Source of the DNA: Streptococcus sp. NPS 308
Lineage (GTDB): Bacteria; Bacillota; Bacilli; Lactobacillales; Streptococcaceae
Length of the DNA stretch: 64,000 nt
Direction: 5' to 3'
Assembly (NCBI RefSeq): GCF_002355895.1
Contig: NZ_AP017652.1
Span: forward strand, 1,335,001-1,399,000
Shown: positions 52,985 to 61,290 of the stretch, piece after piece
Layout: each line of letters starts with the position of its first letter
How positions within the stretch are numbered: position 1 is the stretch's first letter
Position numbers and translations under genes: made by a program
The notes under the pieces: generated by a model
What the model saw: only the letters and a program-made list of their open reading frames with translations
What the model was told of the DNA's origin: nothing
Databases searched by the model: none

Positions 52985-53323
52985 CTAGATTTTCTTAACA
53001 AATTCTGATTTGAGTTTCATAGCTCCAAAACCATCAATCTTACAATCGATGTTGTGGTCGCCTTCTACGATACGGATATTTTTGACACGAGTTCCTTGTT
53101 TCAAATCCTTAGGTGCACCTTTTACTTTCAAGTCCTTGATGAGGGTTACAGTATCACCGTCAGCCAATTTATTTCCATTAGCATCGATAGCAACAACACC
53201 TTCTTCTACTTCTGCAACTTCAGCAGGATTCCATTCATAGGCACACTCTGGGCAAACCAAGAGACTTCCGTCTTCATAGATATATTCTGAATGACATTTT
53301 GGGCAATTTGGTAAGTTGTTCAT
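52985..53323 (-). CDS. phnA: PhnA/YjdM family zinc-ribbon protein
   Basis: 112 residues: N-terminal zinc ribbon (CPKC at 8-11 and CPEC near 28-31) and C-terminal SH3-like PhnA domain ([19 protein letters not shown], then [16 protein letters not shown]). Despite the name the family has no proven phosphonate role. Followed by the Pr6Pr gene. SD AAGGAGAACCC. Confidence 0.88.
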   Translation of the reverse strand: MNNLPNCPKCHSEYIYEDGSLLVCPECAYEWNPAEVAEVEEGVVAIDANGNKLADGDTVTLIKDLKVKGAPKDLKQGTRVKNIRIVEGDHNIDCKIDGFGAMKLKSEFVKKI

Positions 53324-53433
53324 GGGTTCTCCTTATAACGTTTCACTATTCTTTGAAAATCAAAATTTCTTGAACAGCAACTATTATACCGTAAAATCCT
53401 ACATTTGACAATGATTCCTAAGGGCTAGCAAAT

Positions 53434-53471
53434 AAAAAAGTCATGCACCTTTTTACAGTTACATGACTTTT
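53434..53471 (-). terminator. dpr terminator
   Basis: AAAAAGTCATG and CATGACTTTT form the stem, about 65 bp behind the dpr stop. Confidence 0.8.
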
Positions 53472-53534
53472 AAAAGATGATTGGTCATGGGCACTTATCA
53501 AGCACCTCATGATAAAAGGGGTAGCAACTATATC

Positions 53535-54053
53535 TTACAAACCAGGAGCTTGTCCAAGTTCTGCTGTAAGCATCCAAACTGTTTTCTCAAGTTCAGCCTT
53601 AGCCCCAACAAAGATATCGTTTGTAACATCATCACCTTCTTCATCAGTTACATCCAAAGCTTTTTGGAAAAGAGTGATGAGGTAGCGATAAATTGCTAGA
53701 ACACGTTCCAAGCTTTCTTCAACGTTACGGAATTCTCCTTCTTCTTCTTCGATTTCACTGTGTTGAAGGAACTCTGTCAAAGTTGAGTAAGGTTTGCCAC
53801 CAAGGGTGATCAAACGTTCGCTGATTTCGTCAAGATAACCATCAAGACTGTCCATGTATTCATCCATTTTTGGATGCCATACGAGGAAACCACGACCACG
53901 CATATACCAGTGAACTTGGTGAAGGGCAACGTGAGCCACATACAAGTCCGCTACTGCTTGGTTCAATACTTCCTTTGTTTTTGCCAATGCTACTGGCGCT
54001 GTTTTAGATAATGTTGTAACGTCTTTTACTGCTTCTTTTTTCAATTCAACCAT
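53535..54053 (-). CDS. dpr: Dps-like peroxide resistance protein Dpr
   Basis: 172 residues, ferritin-like four-helix bundle that stores iron in 12-subunit shells and protects DNA and cell from Fenton chemistry. Ferroxidase ligands at the subunit interface are seen in [22 protein letters not shown] (His and Asp/Glu residues; written here in its first part) and [10 protein letters not shown]. Important in a catalase-negative H2O2 producer. Single gene, SD AAGAGGTAAGAA. Confidence 0.93.
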   Translation of the reverse strand: MVELKKEAVKDVTTLSKTAPVALAKTKEVLNQAVADLYVAHVALHQVHWYMRGRGFLVWHPKMDEYMDSLDGYLDEISERLITLGGKPYSTLTEFLQHSEIEEEEGEFRNVEESLERVLAIYRYLITLFQKALDVTDEEGDDVTNDIFVGAKAELEKTVWMLTAELGQAPGL

Positions 54054-54203
54054 ATTTCTTACCTCTTTTCATTTTTTTATAACCACTTCACAGTAGCTAT
54101 AATACAAGTATACTACTACCAGAAAATGATATCAAGGAAAGTGTACTATCTGAGAAAAGTTGCAATAGACTGATAATTTAAGAAAAATATACAGTCTTTT
54201 TTT

Positions 54204-54232
54204 TAAAAAAAGACAGTCTTAGAAGACTGTCT
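54204..54232 (-). terminator. tpiA terminator
   Basis: Minus-strand AGACAGTCTT-CT-AAGACTGTCTTTTTTT, a strong hairpin behind tpiA. Confidence 0.92.
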
Positions 54233-54245
54233 GGAATAATCTAGA

Positions 54246-55004
54246 TTATTTTACAAAGTCAAGCAATGCCAAGAAGCTTTCAGCTTCAAGTGATGCTCCA
54301 CCAACAAGGGCACCGTCCACATCTGGGCAAGCCATGTATTCTGCAACGTTTTCAGGTTTAACTGAACCACCGTATTGAACACGAACTTTGTCAGCAACTT
54401 CTTGACCAAAGTCAGCAGCTACAACGTCACGAACAACTTTACACATTTTTTGTGCGTCGTCTTGTGAAGCTGATTTACCAGTACCGATAGCCCAGATTGG
54501 CTCATAAGCGATAACTGATGCAGCAACTTGTTCAGCTGTCAATCCAGCCAATGCAGCAGATACTTGAGCACCTACGAATTCAGCAGCTTTACCAGCTTCG
54601 TAAGTTTCAAGTGACTCACCACAACAGATGATTGGAAGCATACCGTTTGCAAAGATTGCTTTTGCTTTTTTGTTGATATCTTCGTCAGTTTCATGGAAGT
54701 AGTCACGACGCTCTGAGTGACCGATAACAACGTAGTCAGTACCGATTTCTTTCAAAACTTGTGGGCTAGTTTCACCAGTGAAAGCACCTGCATTTTCAAA
54801 GTAGCAGTTTTGAGCAGCAACTTTAAGGTTTGAACCTTTAGCAGCAGCAAGAACAGCTGTCAAATCAACTGCAGGAGCTGCGATACCTGCTTCAACAAGG
54901 TCTGATGAAGGAAGTTTTGATGCAACGGCTTCAACGAAAGCTTTTGCTTCTTCTGGATTTTTGTTCATTTTCCAGTTACCAGCGATAAATGGTTTACGTG
55001 ACAT
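54246..55004 (-). CDS. tpiA: Triosephosphate isomerase TpiA
   Basis: Glycolytic interconversion of DHAP and G3P. 252 residues from [14 protein letters not shown]; the 21 codons upstream in frame are not part of the family protein, and AAAAAGAGGTATGTGAA gives the ribosome site. Catalytic Lys in GNWKMN, His in [10 protein letters not shown], Glu in [12 protein letters not shown] and phosphate loop YGGSVKPEN are intact. High-expression codon use. Confidence 0.96.
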   Translation of the reverse strand: MSRKPFIAGNWKMNKNPEEAKAFVEAVASKLPSSDLVEAGIAAPAVDLTAVLAAAKGSNLKVAAQNCYFENAGAFTGETSPQVLKEIGTDYVVIGHSERRDYFHETDEDINKKAKAIFANGMLPIICCGESLETYEAGKAAEFVGAQVSAALAGLTAEQVAASVIAYEPIWAIGTGKSASQDDAQKMCKVVRDVVAADFGQEVADKVRVQYGGSVKPENVAEYMACPDVDGALVGGASLEAESFLALLDFVK

Positions 55005-55100
55005 TTCACATACCTCTTTTTTCATTTTATTCACTAATATTCTATCATATTTATAAGGAGCTTGCAAACCTTACTCTAATTTTCAAGATTTTTCAAGCGA

Positions 55101-55778
55101 CTAATTTTGCCACAAATTCATAGCATCGAGGAAATCAGCCGAAGCCTGAACTTGTTTGGGATTGTTAGCCTCTCGCTCTGCTCGTTTGGCCTCTACCTGA
55201 GCCACAGACTGGATGCCTTCATGCCGCCAATTCCGAAGGATGGCTTGAATATATTTCCAGTTTGGTTTGCCATTGAGAACGGCTTCTCGAAGAGCTTCCT
55301 TGATCAAATCCGCCTTAACCCCGTCTTCTTTGACAGTCTTAGAAAGATCTTCGATTTCAAATGGTGTTAATAAGCGTCCCAATTCCTGCTGAAAAGTTTC
55401 AACCAGAGCCTTCAACTGATTCTGCGGATTTGGAGCAGTTGTAGCTGGAGTTTGGCTGTCTAGCAAGCTATCCAAGCGTTCAAAAGCCAAACTAGCATCA
55501 AAAATGAGCTCAATTTCCCCATTTAGTTCAATGGTCTGATATTGTAGCAAACCATTTTCAGTCAAGTTTGAAATGGATTGGTTGACATCTGCTACCTCTT
55601 TGCCAATAATTTCAGCAATCTGGCTAGGCGAAACATCTCCTAGGGCTGTGGTATTTTGTAAATAGAAAAATTGCCAGACGAGAAAATCTTCGCTGGAAGG
55701 AAAGAGTTCCTTAAAATGCAAGAGCAGGGCACTTGGCAAAACCAAGTTCCCTGATTTAAAAGCGTCAAAATATGTCAT
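55101..55778 (-). CDS. dnaD: DnaD-like replication initiation protein
   Basis: 225 residues. N-terminal winged-helix DDBH1 domain (about 1-100, FLVWQFFYLQNTTALGDVSPSQIAEI in part) and C-terminal DnaD_B domain (LLTPFEIEDLSK, then KPNWKYIQAILRNWRHEG, the YxxxILxNW motif). In Gram-positives DnaD helps load the replicative helicase. Follows metA by 8 bp on the same strand, so probably co-transcribed. Confidence 0.9.
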   Translation of the reverse strand: MTYFDAFKSGNLVLPSALLLHFKELFPSSEDFLVWQFFYLQNTTALGDVSPSQIAEIIGKEVADVNQSISNLTENGLLQYQTIELNGEIELIFDASLAFERLDSLLDSQTPATTAPNPQNQLKALVETFQQELGRLLTPFEIEDLSKTVKEDGVKADLIKEALREAVLNGKPNWKYIQAILRNWRHEGIQSVAQVEAKRAEREANNPKQVQASADFLDAMNLWQN

Positions 55779-55786
55779 AATTCCTC

Positions 55787-56731
55787 TTATAAATATCCAA
55801 ATGAAGCCGCATCGTCCTCTACCTTTTTCCAGTCAAAGGGAGTTTCCTGATAAACAGCATAGTTAACCCAGTTACTGAAAAAGAGGGCAGCTGATGAAGA
55901 CCAACAGAGACAGGGCGTCTCATTCACATCATCATTTTTGAAGTAATTTTCCGGAATATGAGGATTAAGTCCTGCCTCATAATCACGAAAATACTCTCTT
56001 GCCAAAGTGTCACGATCATACTCCAAATGACCAAAACTATAAATCTCACGCAAATCTCGACTAGCTAGGATAGAAACCCCAACTTCAGGACCTTCTGACA
56101 GAATCTCCAGATTGGTCTTATTTAAGATTTCTTCTTTTAAAATCTCAGTATGACGAGAATGAGGAGCTACATAGCGATCATCAAACCCTCTAAAAAGAAG
56201 GTGCCCCTCTTTCAAGGTATCTTGTGGATAAATGCCTGATAGTTTCCGATCCATCTGGTGCTTTTCAACGCCATAGCGAACATAAAGACCTGCTTGTGCT
56301 CCCCAACAGATATGGAGGGTTGAAAAAACATGCGTCTTGGACCATTCGATTACCTGCTTGAATTCCTCCCAGTAATCTACCTCCTCAAAAGGCAAATGCT
56401 CCACTGGTGCTCCTGTGATAATCATTCCATCAAAAAAGTCATCCTTGACCTCTGGAAAGGTCTTATAGAAGGTTTCCATATGTTCGGCACGAGTTGTCTT
56501 GGAACGATGTGTTTCCATATATAAGAAATCAATATCTAATTGCAAAGGGGTATTAGCCAAATGCCGTAAGAGTTGCGTTTCTGTTACCATTTTTTGAGGC
56601 ATGAGATTTAAAATCAAAATCTTCAAGGGGCGAATATCCTGATGAGCAGCCCGTTGGTCGTCCATAACAAAGATATTTTCTGTCCTTAAAATCTCCACAG
56701 CTGGTAATTTTTTATCAATTCGAATCGGCAT
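55787..56731 (-). CDS. metA: Homoserine O-acyltransferase MetA
   Basis: First dedicated step of methionine synthesis; the streptococcal form most likely uses acetyl-CoA although the family name is O-succinyltransferase. 314 residues, glutamine amidotransferase-like fold. Catalytic Cys in [12 protein letters not shown] (near 142), His in [11 protein letters not shown] (near 235) and Glu in the same block; [19 protein letters not shown] nearby. SD GGAGGGTATT. Upstream are a TTGAAA-17-TATAAT promoter and two MtaR-type boxes. Confidence 0.94.
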   Translation of the reverse strand: MPIRIDKKLPAVEILRTENIFVMDDQRAAHQDIRPLKILILNLMPQKMVTETQLLRHLANTPLQLDIDFLYMETHRSKTTRAEHMETFYKTFPEVKDDFFDGMIITGAPVEHLPFEEVDYWEEFKQVIEWSKTHVFSTLHICWGAQAGLYVRYGVEKHQMDRKLSGIYPQDTLKEGHLLFRGFDDRYVAPHSRHTEILKEEILNKTNLEILSEGPEVGVSILASRDLREIYSFGHLEYDRDTLAREYFRDYEAGLNPHIPENYFKNDDVNETPCLCWSSSAALFFSNWVNYAVYQETPFDWKKVEDDAASFGYL

Positions 56732-56811
56732 AATACCCTCCTAACAGTTCTCTATTTCGGGAATGATCTTGTCTGTTTGAAAGTAAAAACCTCCAAATAC
56801 TTCTTCCTTTT

Positions 56812-56879
56812 ATTATACTGTATGAAGATATAGTTTTCAATTATAGTTTTTCTCTAACTAGCTATAGTTAATTTATATA
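56812..56879 (-). promoter_or_regulatory. metA promoter with two MtaR/MetR-type boxes
   Basis: TTGAAA (56840-56835), 17-bp spacer, TATAAT (56817-56812). Box 1, TATAGTTTTCAATTATA at 56829-56845, agrees with the streptococcal MetR consensus TATAGTTTNAAACTATA at all but two fixed positions and overlaps the -35; box 2, TATAGTTAATTTATATA at 56863-56879, is weaker and sits at an activator-like position. Confidence 0.68.
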
Positions 56880-56891
56880 GCAGATGAAGAG

Positions 56892-56915
56892 AAAACAGCC
56901 CCAAGGACTGTTTTT
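56892..56915 (-). terminator. apt terminator
   Basis: AAAACAG-CCCCAAGGA-CTGTTTTT hairpin directly at the apt stop codon; modest stem. Confidence 0.65.
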
Positions 56916-56917
56916 CA

Positions 56918-57430
56918 TTAATAATGCATAAGTACCTTGTAATCGTAGTCTCCGATTTTTTCACGGCCTTTAAGCTCATCCAACTCAATCAAGAAAGCAC
57001 AACCGGCTACAACTCCACCAAGCCTTTCAATCATCTCAATCGTTGCCTTGACAGTTCCACCTGTTGCCAAGAGATCATCTACGATGAGAACACGTTGGCC
57101 TGGCTTGATCGCATCAGCATGCATGGTCAAGGTATCAATACCGTACTCTTTCTCATAGTCAGCAGAAATGACTTCACGTGGCAATTTCCCTGGTTTACGA
57201 ACAGGAGCAAAGCCAATTCCCAACTCAAAAGCAACAGGACAGCCCACGATAAAGCCGCGAGCCTCTGGGCCCACGATCATGTCGATCTTCTTATCGGTTG
57301 CATACTGAACAATTTCACGAACAGCGTAGCTATAAGCATTTCCATCTGCCATCAAAGGGCTGATATCACGGAAGGTAATACCTTCCTTAGGATAATTTTC
57401 AATCGTTGCGATATAATCTTTTAAATTCAT
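56918..57430 (-). CDS. apt: Adenine phosphoribosyltransferase Apt
   Basis: Purine salvage: adenine + PRPP to AMP. 170 residues. PRPP-binding loop [16 protein letters not shown], adenine site [14 protein letters not shown] and catalytic region [10 protein letters not shown] are all present. Single-gene unit with SD GAAAGAAAAAGA (weak) before the ATG at 57430. Confidence 0.95.
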   Translation of the reverse strand: MNLKDYIATIENYPKEGITFRDISPLMADGNAYSYAVREIVQYATDKKIDMIVGPEARGFIVGCPVAFELGIGFAPVRKPGKLPREVISADYEKEYGIDTLTMHADAIKPGQRVLIVDDLLATGGTVKATIEMIERLGGVVAGCAFLIELDELKGREKIGDYDYKVLMHY

Positions 57431-57516
57431 CTTTTTCTTTCTTTCAAAGTTTTTTACTCTCTATTATAGCATATTTTTTAAGAAAGAAAAAAGGAAAAGT
57501 TAACTTCAATAATTAT

Positions 57517-58275
57517 CTAACGATTTGACGATTTATAACTAGCCATAGCAATAAAGCCCAATTTCTGTTTATTCTTAGCAAACATTTTATACATAGTTAA
57601 AAACTGCTTTCTATTCTCCTTTTTACAAGCATTTACGCAAATTTTCAAAGTTCCTAGCCAACCTTCGTCATAAATCATACCTGATAATTTCATTAATGTC
57701 ATTTCACCAGTCAATATTTTCACATCACGATAACCTGATTCTATCATCACCTGTTCCCAACCATCTTGAGTTAAAGGACCTACATTTACATGAATTGCTT
57801 GTGACAATTCCTGTCTGACAGACTCTTTAGCTTCCTTAAGAAGCACATCATGTGTCAAAAGAAGACCTTCAGGTTTTAAAACCCTTAGATACTCCATTAC
57901 ACATTTTTTCTTAGCTTGATCGGCTTGCATAGTCAGCATAGCTTCATTTATAACAATATCAAAACTAGCATCTTCATAAGGAAGTTTCATTGCGTTTGCT
58001 CTTTCAAATCTGATCAAATGACCAACACCTGCCGTTTCAGCAGATTTTTTAGCCACTTCTAAGGCTTGTCCATCCATATCAACAGCAGTTATCTTACAAC
58101 CAAAACGCTGTGCCAACTCAATTGCTGTAGTTCCCCTATTGCACGCAACTTCTAGTATTCTCTTTTCTTTTGAAAATCCTCCTTCCGCAATTAACCAATC
58201 TGTAGCACGTTTTCCACCTGGACGTAAGCGTTTTTTTCCCAGTTTTGCTAAAAACTTATGACCTGCTTCTGACAT
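57517..58275 (-). CDS. Class I SAM-dependent methyltransferase
   Basis: 252 residues, Methyltransf_11/25 type: SAM loop ILEVACNRGTTAIEL, acidic residue in AVDMDGQALEVA, IRFERANAMKLPYEDASFDIVINEA (post I to motif II region; given in part) and LRVLKPEGLLLTHD. It resembles small-molecule or ubiquinone-type C-methyltransferases but no substrate can be named. SD AGAGGTGTTCAA. It stands alone between apt and the non-coding segment at 58385-58714. Confidence 0.82.
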   Translation of the reverse strand: MSEAGHKFLAKLGKKRLRPGGKRATDWLIAEGGFSKEKRILEVACNRGTTAIELAQRFGCKITAVDMDGQALEVAKKSAETAGVGHLIRFERANAMKLPYEDASFDIVINEAMLTMQADQAKKKCVMEYLRVLKPEGLLLTHDVLLKEAKESVRQELSQAIHVNVGPLTQDGWEQVMIESGYRDVKILTGEMTLMKLSGMIYDEGWLGTLKICVNACKKENRKQFLTMYKMFAKNKQKLGFIAMASYKSSNR

Positions 58276-58384
58276 TTGAACACCTCTATTTTTTCTTCAT
58301 TATAACATAAAATTATATTATCTGACAATTCTAATCTATTATTTGATAAACTAGAATCAAAAGTATACAAACTGCCATGACTAT
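58276..58384. other. AT-rich spacer behind the intron-like segment
   Basis: Upstream region of the methyltransferase gene. No gene and no sequence resembling group II intron domain V was found here. Confidence 0.55.
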
Positions 58385-58714
58385 AGCATAAATCTATTAA
58401 TCACCTCTCTAGTTCGAATTCAATTGCTCACGTAGTTTACGCATATAGGTTACGACTACATATTTGTACTTTAGAGTTGCTGGCCTCCTTATCCGCTATA
58501 TACGCTTTACTATCACGTGCCTATTCGTATAGCCAAGATTTCTCTATCTCTTTCTCTGCCGATTCTTGTTTCCAACGTCAGACTTAAACAGTCTATCCTA
58601 ATGCCGTTCGATCAGCTACTCACAATAGTCAGGCTTGGGAATCACTTTTGGGTTTACTAGTATATGGTACCCACAGAGGACTTACACCTCAGATGAACGG
58701 AATGCCCGTTGTAC
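58385..58714 (-). mobile_element. Probable 5' remnant of a group II intron
   Basis: On the minus strand the segment starts GTACAACGGGCATTCCGTTC and continues GAGGTGTAAGTCCTC, then GAACGGCATTAGGATAG, GGAAACAAGAATCGGC and GGATAAGGAGGCCAGC. This order and wording resemble the 5' domain I of bacterial group II introns (GTGCGCCCGGCATG ... GGTGAAAGTCCCC ... CAAGAATGGC). It sits immediately behind the T-run of the rplA terminator, a favoured target of terminator-seeking introns. No reverse transcriptase, no domain V and no 3' end are visible, so it is truncated. The inner boundary is approximate. Confidence 0.45.
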
Positions 58715-58716
58715 CT

Positions 58717-58746
58717 AAAAAACGAGCACTTTTGTACTCGTTTTTT
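58717..58746 (-). terminator. rplK-rplA terminator
   Basis: Minus-strand AAAAAACGAGTACAAAAGTG and CTCGTTTTTT: stem CGAGTAC / GTGCTCG with a six-T run, 14 bp after the rplA stop. Confidence 0.92.
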
Positions 58747-58759
58747 ATATATTTATTGA

Positions 58760-59449
58760 TTAAAGTGAGTTCACGTCAACCTTGATACCAACACCTTGAG
58801 TAGTTGTGATTGTCAAGCTTGTTACGTAAGTTCCTTTAGCAGTAGCTGGTTTCGCTTTTTGGATTGTTTCGTTGAATGCTTTGAAGTTTTCAACCAACTT
58901 GTCAGCTTCAAATGAAACTTTACCGATGATAGCTTGTACGATACCTGCACGGTCTGCACGGTAAGTGATTTTACCACCTTTAGACTCTTCAACTGCTTTA
59001 GCAACATCCATTGTTACAGTACCAGTTTTAGGGTTTGGCATCAAGTTACGTGGTCCAAGGACACGTCCAAGACGTCCAACAAGAGCCATCATATCAGGTG
59101 TTGCGATAACTACGTCGAAGTCCAACCAACCGTCGTTGATTTTAGCAACAAGGTCATCTTCACCAACGAAGTCTGCACCAGCAGCTTTTGCTTCTTCAGC
59201 TTTTGCACCACGTGCAAATACAAGAACGCGAGCTGTTTTACCAGTACCGTTTGGCAATACCATTGCTCCACGGATTTGTTGGTCAGCTTTTTTAACGTCA
59301 ATGTTCAAGTTGTAAGCAACTTCTACAGTTGCATCAAATTTTGCAAAGTTAGTTTCTTTTGCAAGAGCTACAGCTTCTTCTACGCTGTACGCTTTTGTGC
59401 TGTCGATTTTCTCAAGAGCAGCACGAAGTTGTTTGCTTTTTTTAGCCAT
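58760..59449 (-). CDS. rplA: 50S ribosomal protein L1
   Basis: 229 residues, primary 23S rRNA-binding protein of the L1 stalk and translational repressor of its own operon. Begins [17 protein letters not shown]; contains [22 protein letters not shown] and the [16 protein letters not shown] block. Highly biased codon use. It follows rplK by 96 bp; an L1-site-like motif lies 30 bp before its start (59479-59494). SD CAAGGAGAATAGAAA. Confidence 0.97.
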   Translation of the reverse strand: MAKKSKQLRAALEKIDSTKAYSVEEAVALAKETNFAKFDATVEVAYNLNIDVKKADQQIRGAMVLPNGTGKTARVLVFARGAKAEEAKAAGADFVGEDDLVAKINDGWLDFDVVIATPDMMALVGRLGRVLGPRNLMPNPKTGTVTMDVAKAVEESKGGKITYRADRAGIVQAIIGKVSFEADKLVENFKAFNETIQKAKPATAKGTYVTSLTITTTQGVGIKVDVNSL

Positions 59450-59478
59450 TTTCTATTCTCCTTGTAAGTGGTTCAATC

Positions 59479-59494
59479 GATTTTCATCTCCCAC
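59479..59494 (-). promoter_or_regulatory. Putative L1-binding motif before rplA
   Basis: Minus-strand GTGGGAGATGAAAATC, flanked so that GTGG can pair with CCAC 18 bases on. 14 of 16 bases equal the motif before rplK. Consistent with L1 autogenous control; not proven. Confidence 0.5.
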
Positions 59495-59545
59495 GTCACT
59501 TCTCGAAATGATGAAGTCTTGCGGGTTATATTGGGATGTTATTGA

Positions 59546-59971
59546 TTAGTCAACAACGTTGAATCCCATAGAACGAGCAGTACCTTCGATCATACGCATT
59601 GCAGACTCAAGGTTTGCAGCGTTCAAATCTGGCATCTTAGTTTCTGCAATTTCTTGTACTTGCGCACGAGTAACTGAAGCAACTTTTGTTTTGTTAGGTG
59701 TACCTGATCCTTTTTCAACACCTGCAGCTTTCTTCAAAAGAACAGCAGCTGGTGGTGTCTTAGTGATGAAAGTAAATGATTTATCTTCGTATACTGAGAT
59801 AACAACTGGAATAATCATTCCAGCTTGATCAGCTGTACGAGCGTTGAACTCTTTTGTGAATCCCATGATGTTGATACCAGCTTGACCAAGAGCAGGTCCA
59901 ACCGGTGGAGCTGGTGTAGCTTTACCAGCAGGGATTTGCAATTTTACAAGTTTTTCGACTTTTTTAGCCAT
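59546..59971 (-). CDS. rplK: 50S ribosomal protein L11
   Basis: 141 residues, GTPase-centre protein and target of methylation and thiopeptide antibiotics. [20 protein letters not shown] at the N-terminus and the C-terminal RNA-binding region ([12 protein letters not shown] end) are typical. First gene of rplK-rplA; strong SD AAAGGAGGATTTAAAA; promoter at 60050-60077. Confidence 0.97.
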   Translation of the reverse strand: MAKKVEKLVKLQIPAGKATPAPPVGPALGQAGINIMGFTKEFNARTADQAGMIIPVVISVYEDKSFTFITKTPPAAVLLKKAAGVEKGSGTPNKTKVASVTRAQVQEIAETKMPDLNAANLESAMRMIEGTARSMGFNVVD

Positions 59972-60008
59972 TTTTAAATCCTCCTTTGTGGTTTTGGCGG
60001 TAATGTAA

Positions 60009-60024
60009 GATTTTTACCTCCCAC
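60009..60024 (-). promoter_or_regulatory. Putative L1-binding motif before rplK
   Basis: Minus-strand GTGGGAGGTAAAAATC, 38 bp before the rplK start, preceded by a 5'-terminal hairpin AGTATG-TGTAAAG-CATACT. Same motif as before rplA with two changes. Confidence 0.5.
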
Positions 60025-60049
60025 AAGTATGCTTTACACATACTTTTCC

Positions 60050-60077
60050 ATTATACACTATTTATCTAAAAATGCAA
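60050..60077 (-). promoter_or_regulatory. rplK-rplA promoter
   Basis: TTGCAT (60077-60072), 16-bp spacer, TATAAT (60055-60050). Confidence 0.75.
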
Positions 60078-60093
60078 GAGAAAACTTTCATTT

Positions 60094-60810
60094 TTAATCG
60101 ACATAATCGCCGCCTTCAAAGCCATAGTACTCTTCCAAACTGAGACCACTTGCAGCAATTTCTTTGGCTTCTTTTCCAACGTAGCGGAGATGCCATTCTT
60201 CTGCCATGTAGCCGGTCTCCTTTTCCTTGTCTTTGAGATAGCGGACAACAAAGCCATAGTCAGCCGCATGGTCCAAGAGCCACTGGGCTGCCTTTTCTTC
60301 AGTAACTAAATCACCATCTGTCCCAATAAGATCAAAAGCAAGACCAGTCTGGTGTTCACTGTAACCTGGTCGTGCTGAGTAGCGATCCGCCGCTTCCTTC
60401 CCGTCTTGATTGACATAGTCTTGGTAGAGCTTAGCCTGAGTTTCATAACTCCTAAACCCACTGTAGTGGTCACTAATTGGATAGCCAGCTGCTTGCATTG
60501 CTGCAATGAGTTTGAGCAACTCCGCTTTAGCTGTTGGATTTTCTCCTGGATTGTAGTCTTTTGACAAAGGATAACGTTTATTAGCTAGGATAATTTCATC
60601 GTATTTCCCTTGAATACTATAGTAGTCTCCCTTATTGACAACTTCTGCCTTCTTCTGACTAGAAGCTTGGGATTTGCTCCCTACAGTTCCTTCAGGTTGT
60701 CTAGTTTGTTCTGTTTTTTGAGTATTTTCTTCAACTTTCGTTTTTTCTTGCGAACAAGCTGCAAGAGTCAATGCTAGTAAACCAGATAAAATGACATATC
60801 TTTTTTTCAT
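60094..60810 (-). CDS. ldcB: L,D/D,D-carboxypeptidase lipoprotein (LdcB/DacB, VanY type)
   Basis: 238 residues. Lipoprotein signal MKKRYVILSGLLALTLAACS with lipidated Cys19, a Ser/Gln/Thr-rich linker, then an M15B (VanY) domain: SEHQTGLAFDLIGTDG (zinc His and Asp) and EEWHLRYVG (catalytic Glu and zinc His). In pneumococcus this protein trims stem tetrapeptides to tripeptides after DacA. It is the downstream gene of HIT-pepA order on the minus strand (17 bp after the HIT gene). Confidence 0.92.
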   Translation of the reverse strand: MKKRYVILSGLLALTLAACSQEKTKVEENTQKTEQTRQPEGTVGSKSQASSQKKAEVVNKGDYYSIQGKYDEIILANKRYPLSKDYNPGENPTAKAELLKLIAAMQAAGYPISDHYSGFRSYETQAKLYQDYVNQDGKEAADRYSARPGYSEHQTGLAFDLIGTDGDLVTEEKAAQWLLDHAADYGFVVRYLKDKEKETGYMAEEWHLRYVGKEAKEIAASGLSLEEYYGFEGGDYVD

Positions 60811-60827
60811 TTCTTTCTTCCTCTCTC

Positions 60828-61289
60828 TTAGGCCAAATGCTTCTCCAATTCATGAGATAAGATTTTAATCATCTCTTCCAGCTCTGGCGATTGTACTTGG
60901 CAATCTTCTGCTGCCATTTCTTCCCAGGGTACCCACCAGACTGGGCCACGGCCATTAAGTCCGTGCCCCTTCATATCACCTGCTCTTCGCGGAAAAAGAT
61001 GCCAATGAGCGTGGGCATCGCCATTTCCTAGGAGTTCAATATTCATCTTTTCAGCCTCAAATGCTTTGGCGACTGCTTCTTGGACCAAACTCATTTCCTT
61101 TAAAAAGCGAAGTTTTACAGAAGTTTCCATATGATGGAGTTCTGTGACATGTTCTTTTGCTAAAAATAAGGTATAGCCCTTAAAGTATTGGTGGTCTCCA
61201 ATAACAACATAGCCTGTTTCTAGTTCTTTGACAAAGTAGGGATTTTCTCCAGCTTTGATGAGTTCGATTCTCTGACAGATTAAGCACAT
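60828..61289 (-). CDS. HIT-family nucleotide-binding protein
   Basis: 153 residues from MCLICQRIELI; the start at 61289 is chosen since the CLIC pair opens this subgroup, while the longer form would overlap pepA. Histidine-triad motif NGDAHAHWHLFPR (HxHxH) is present, with CxxC at the N-terminus and TLFLAKEHVTELHHM before it. HIT proteins hydrolyse dinucleoside polyphosphates or nucleotide conjugates; substrate unknown. It starts 1 bp after pepA. Confidence 0.87.
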   Translation of the reverse strand: MCLICQRIELIKAGENPYFVKELETGYVVIGDHQYFKGYTLFLAKEHVTELHHMETSVKLRFLKEMSLVQEAVAKAFEAEKMNIELLGNGDAHAHWHLFPRRAGDMKGHGLNGRGPVWWVPWEEMAAEDCQVQSPELEEMIKILSHELEKHLA

Positions 61290-61290
61290 T

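Noticed and set aside
56924..57424. 166-codon plus-strand frame opposite apt
   Set aside because: Lies entirely within apt on the other strand; apt has full family motifs and the shadow has none.
58385..58714. Insertion-sequence end or degenerate transposase as the source of this non-coding segment
   Set aside because: No transposase-like frame in any reading direction and no inverted ends; the 5' intron resemblance and position behind a terminator fit better.
58934..59467. 177-codon plus-strand frame opposite rplA
   Set aside because: Antisense shadow of a highly biased ribosomal gene; Cys/Phe/Ser-rich translation with no family pattern and no ribosome site.
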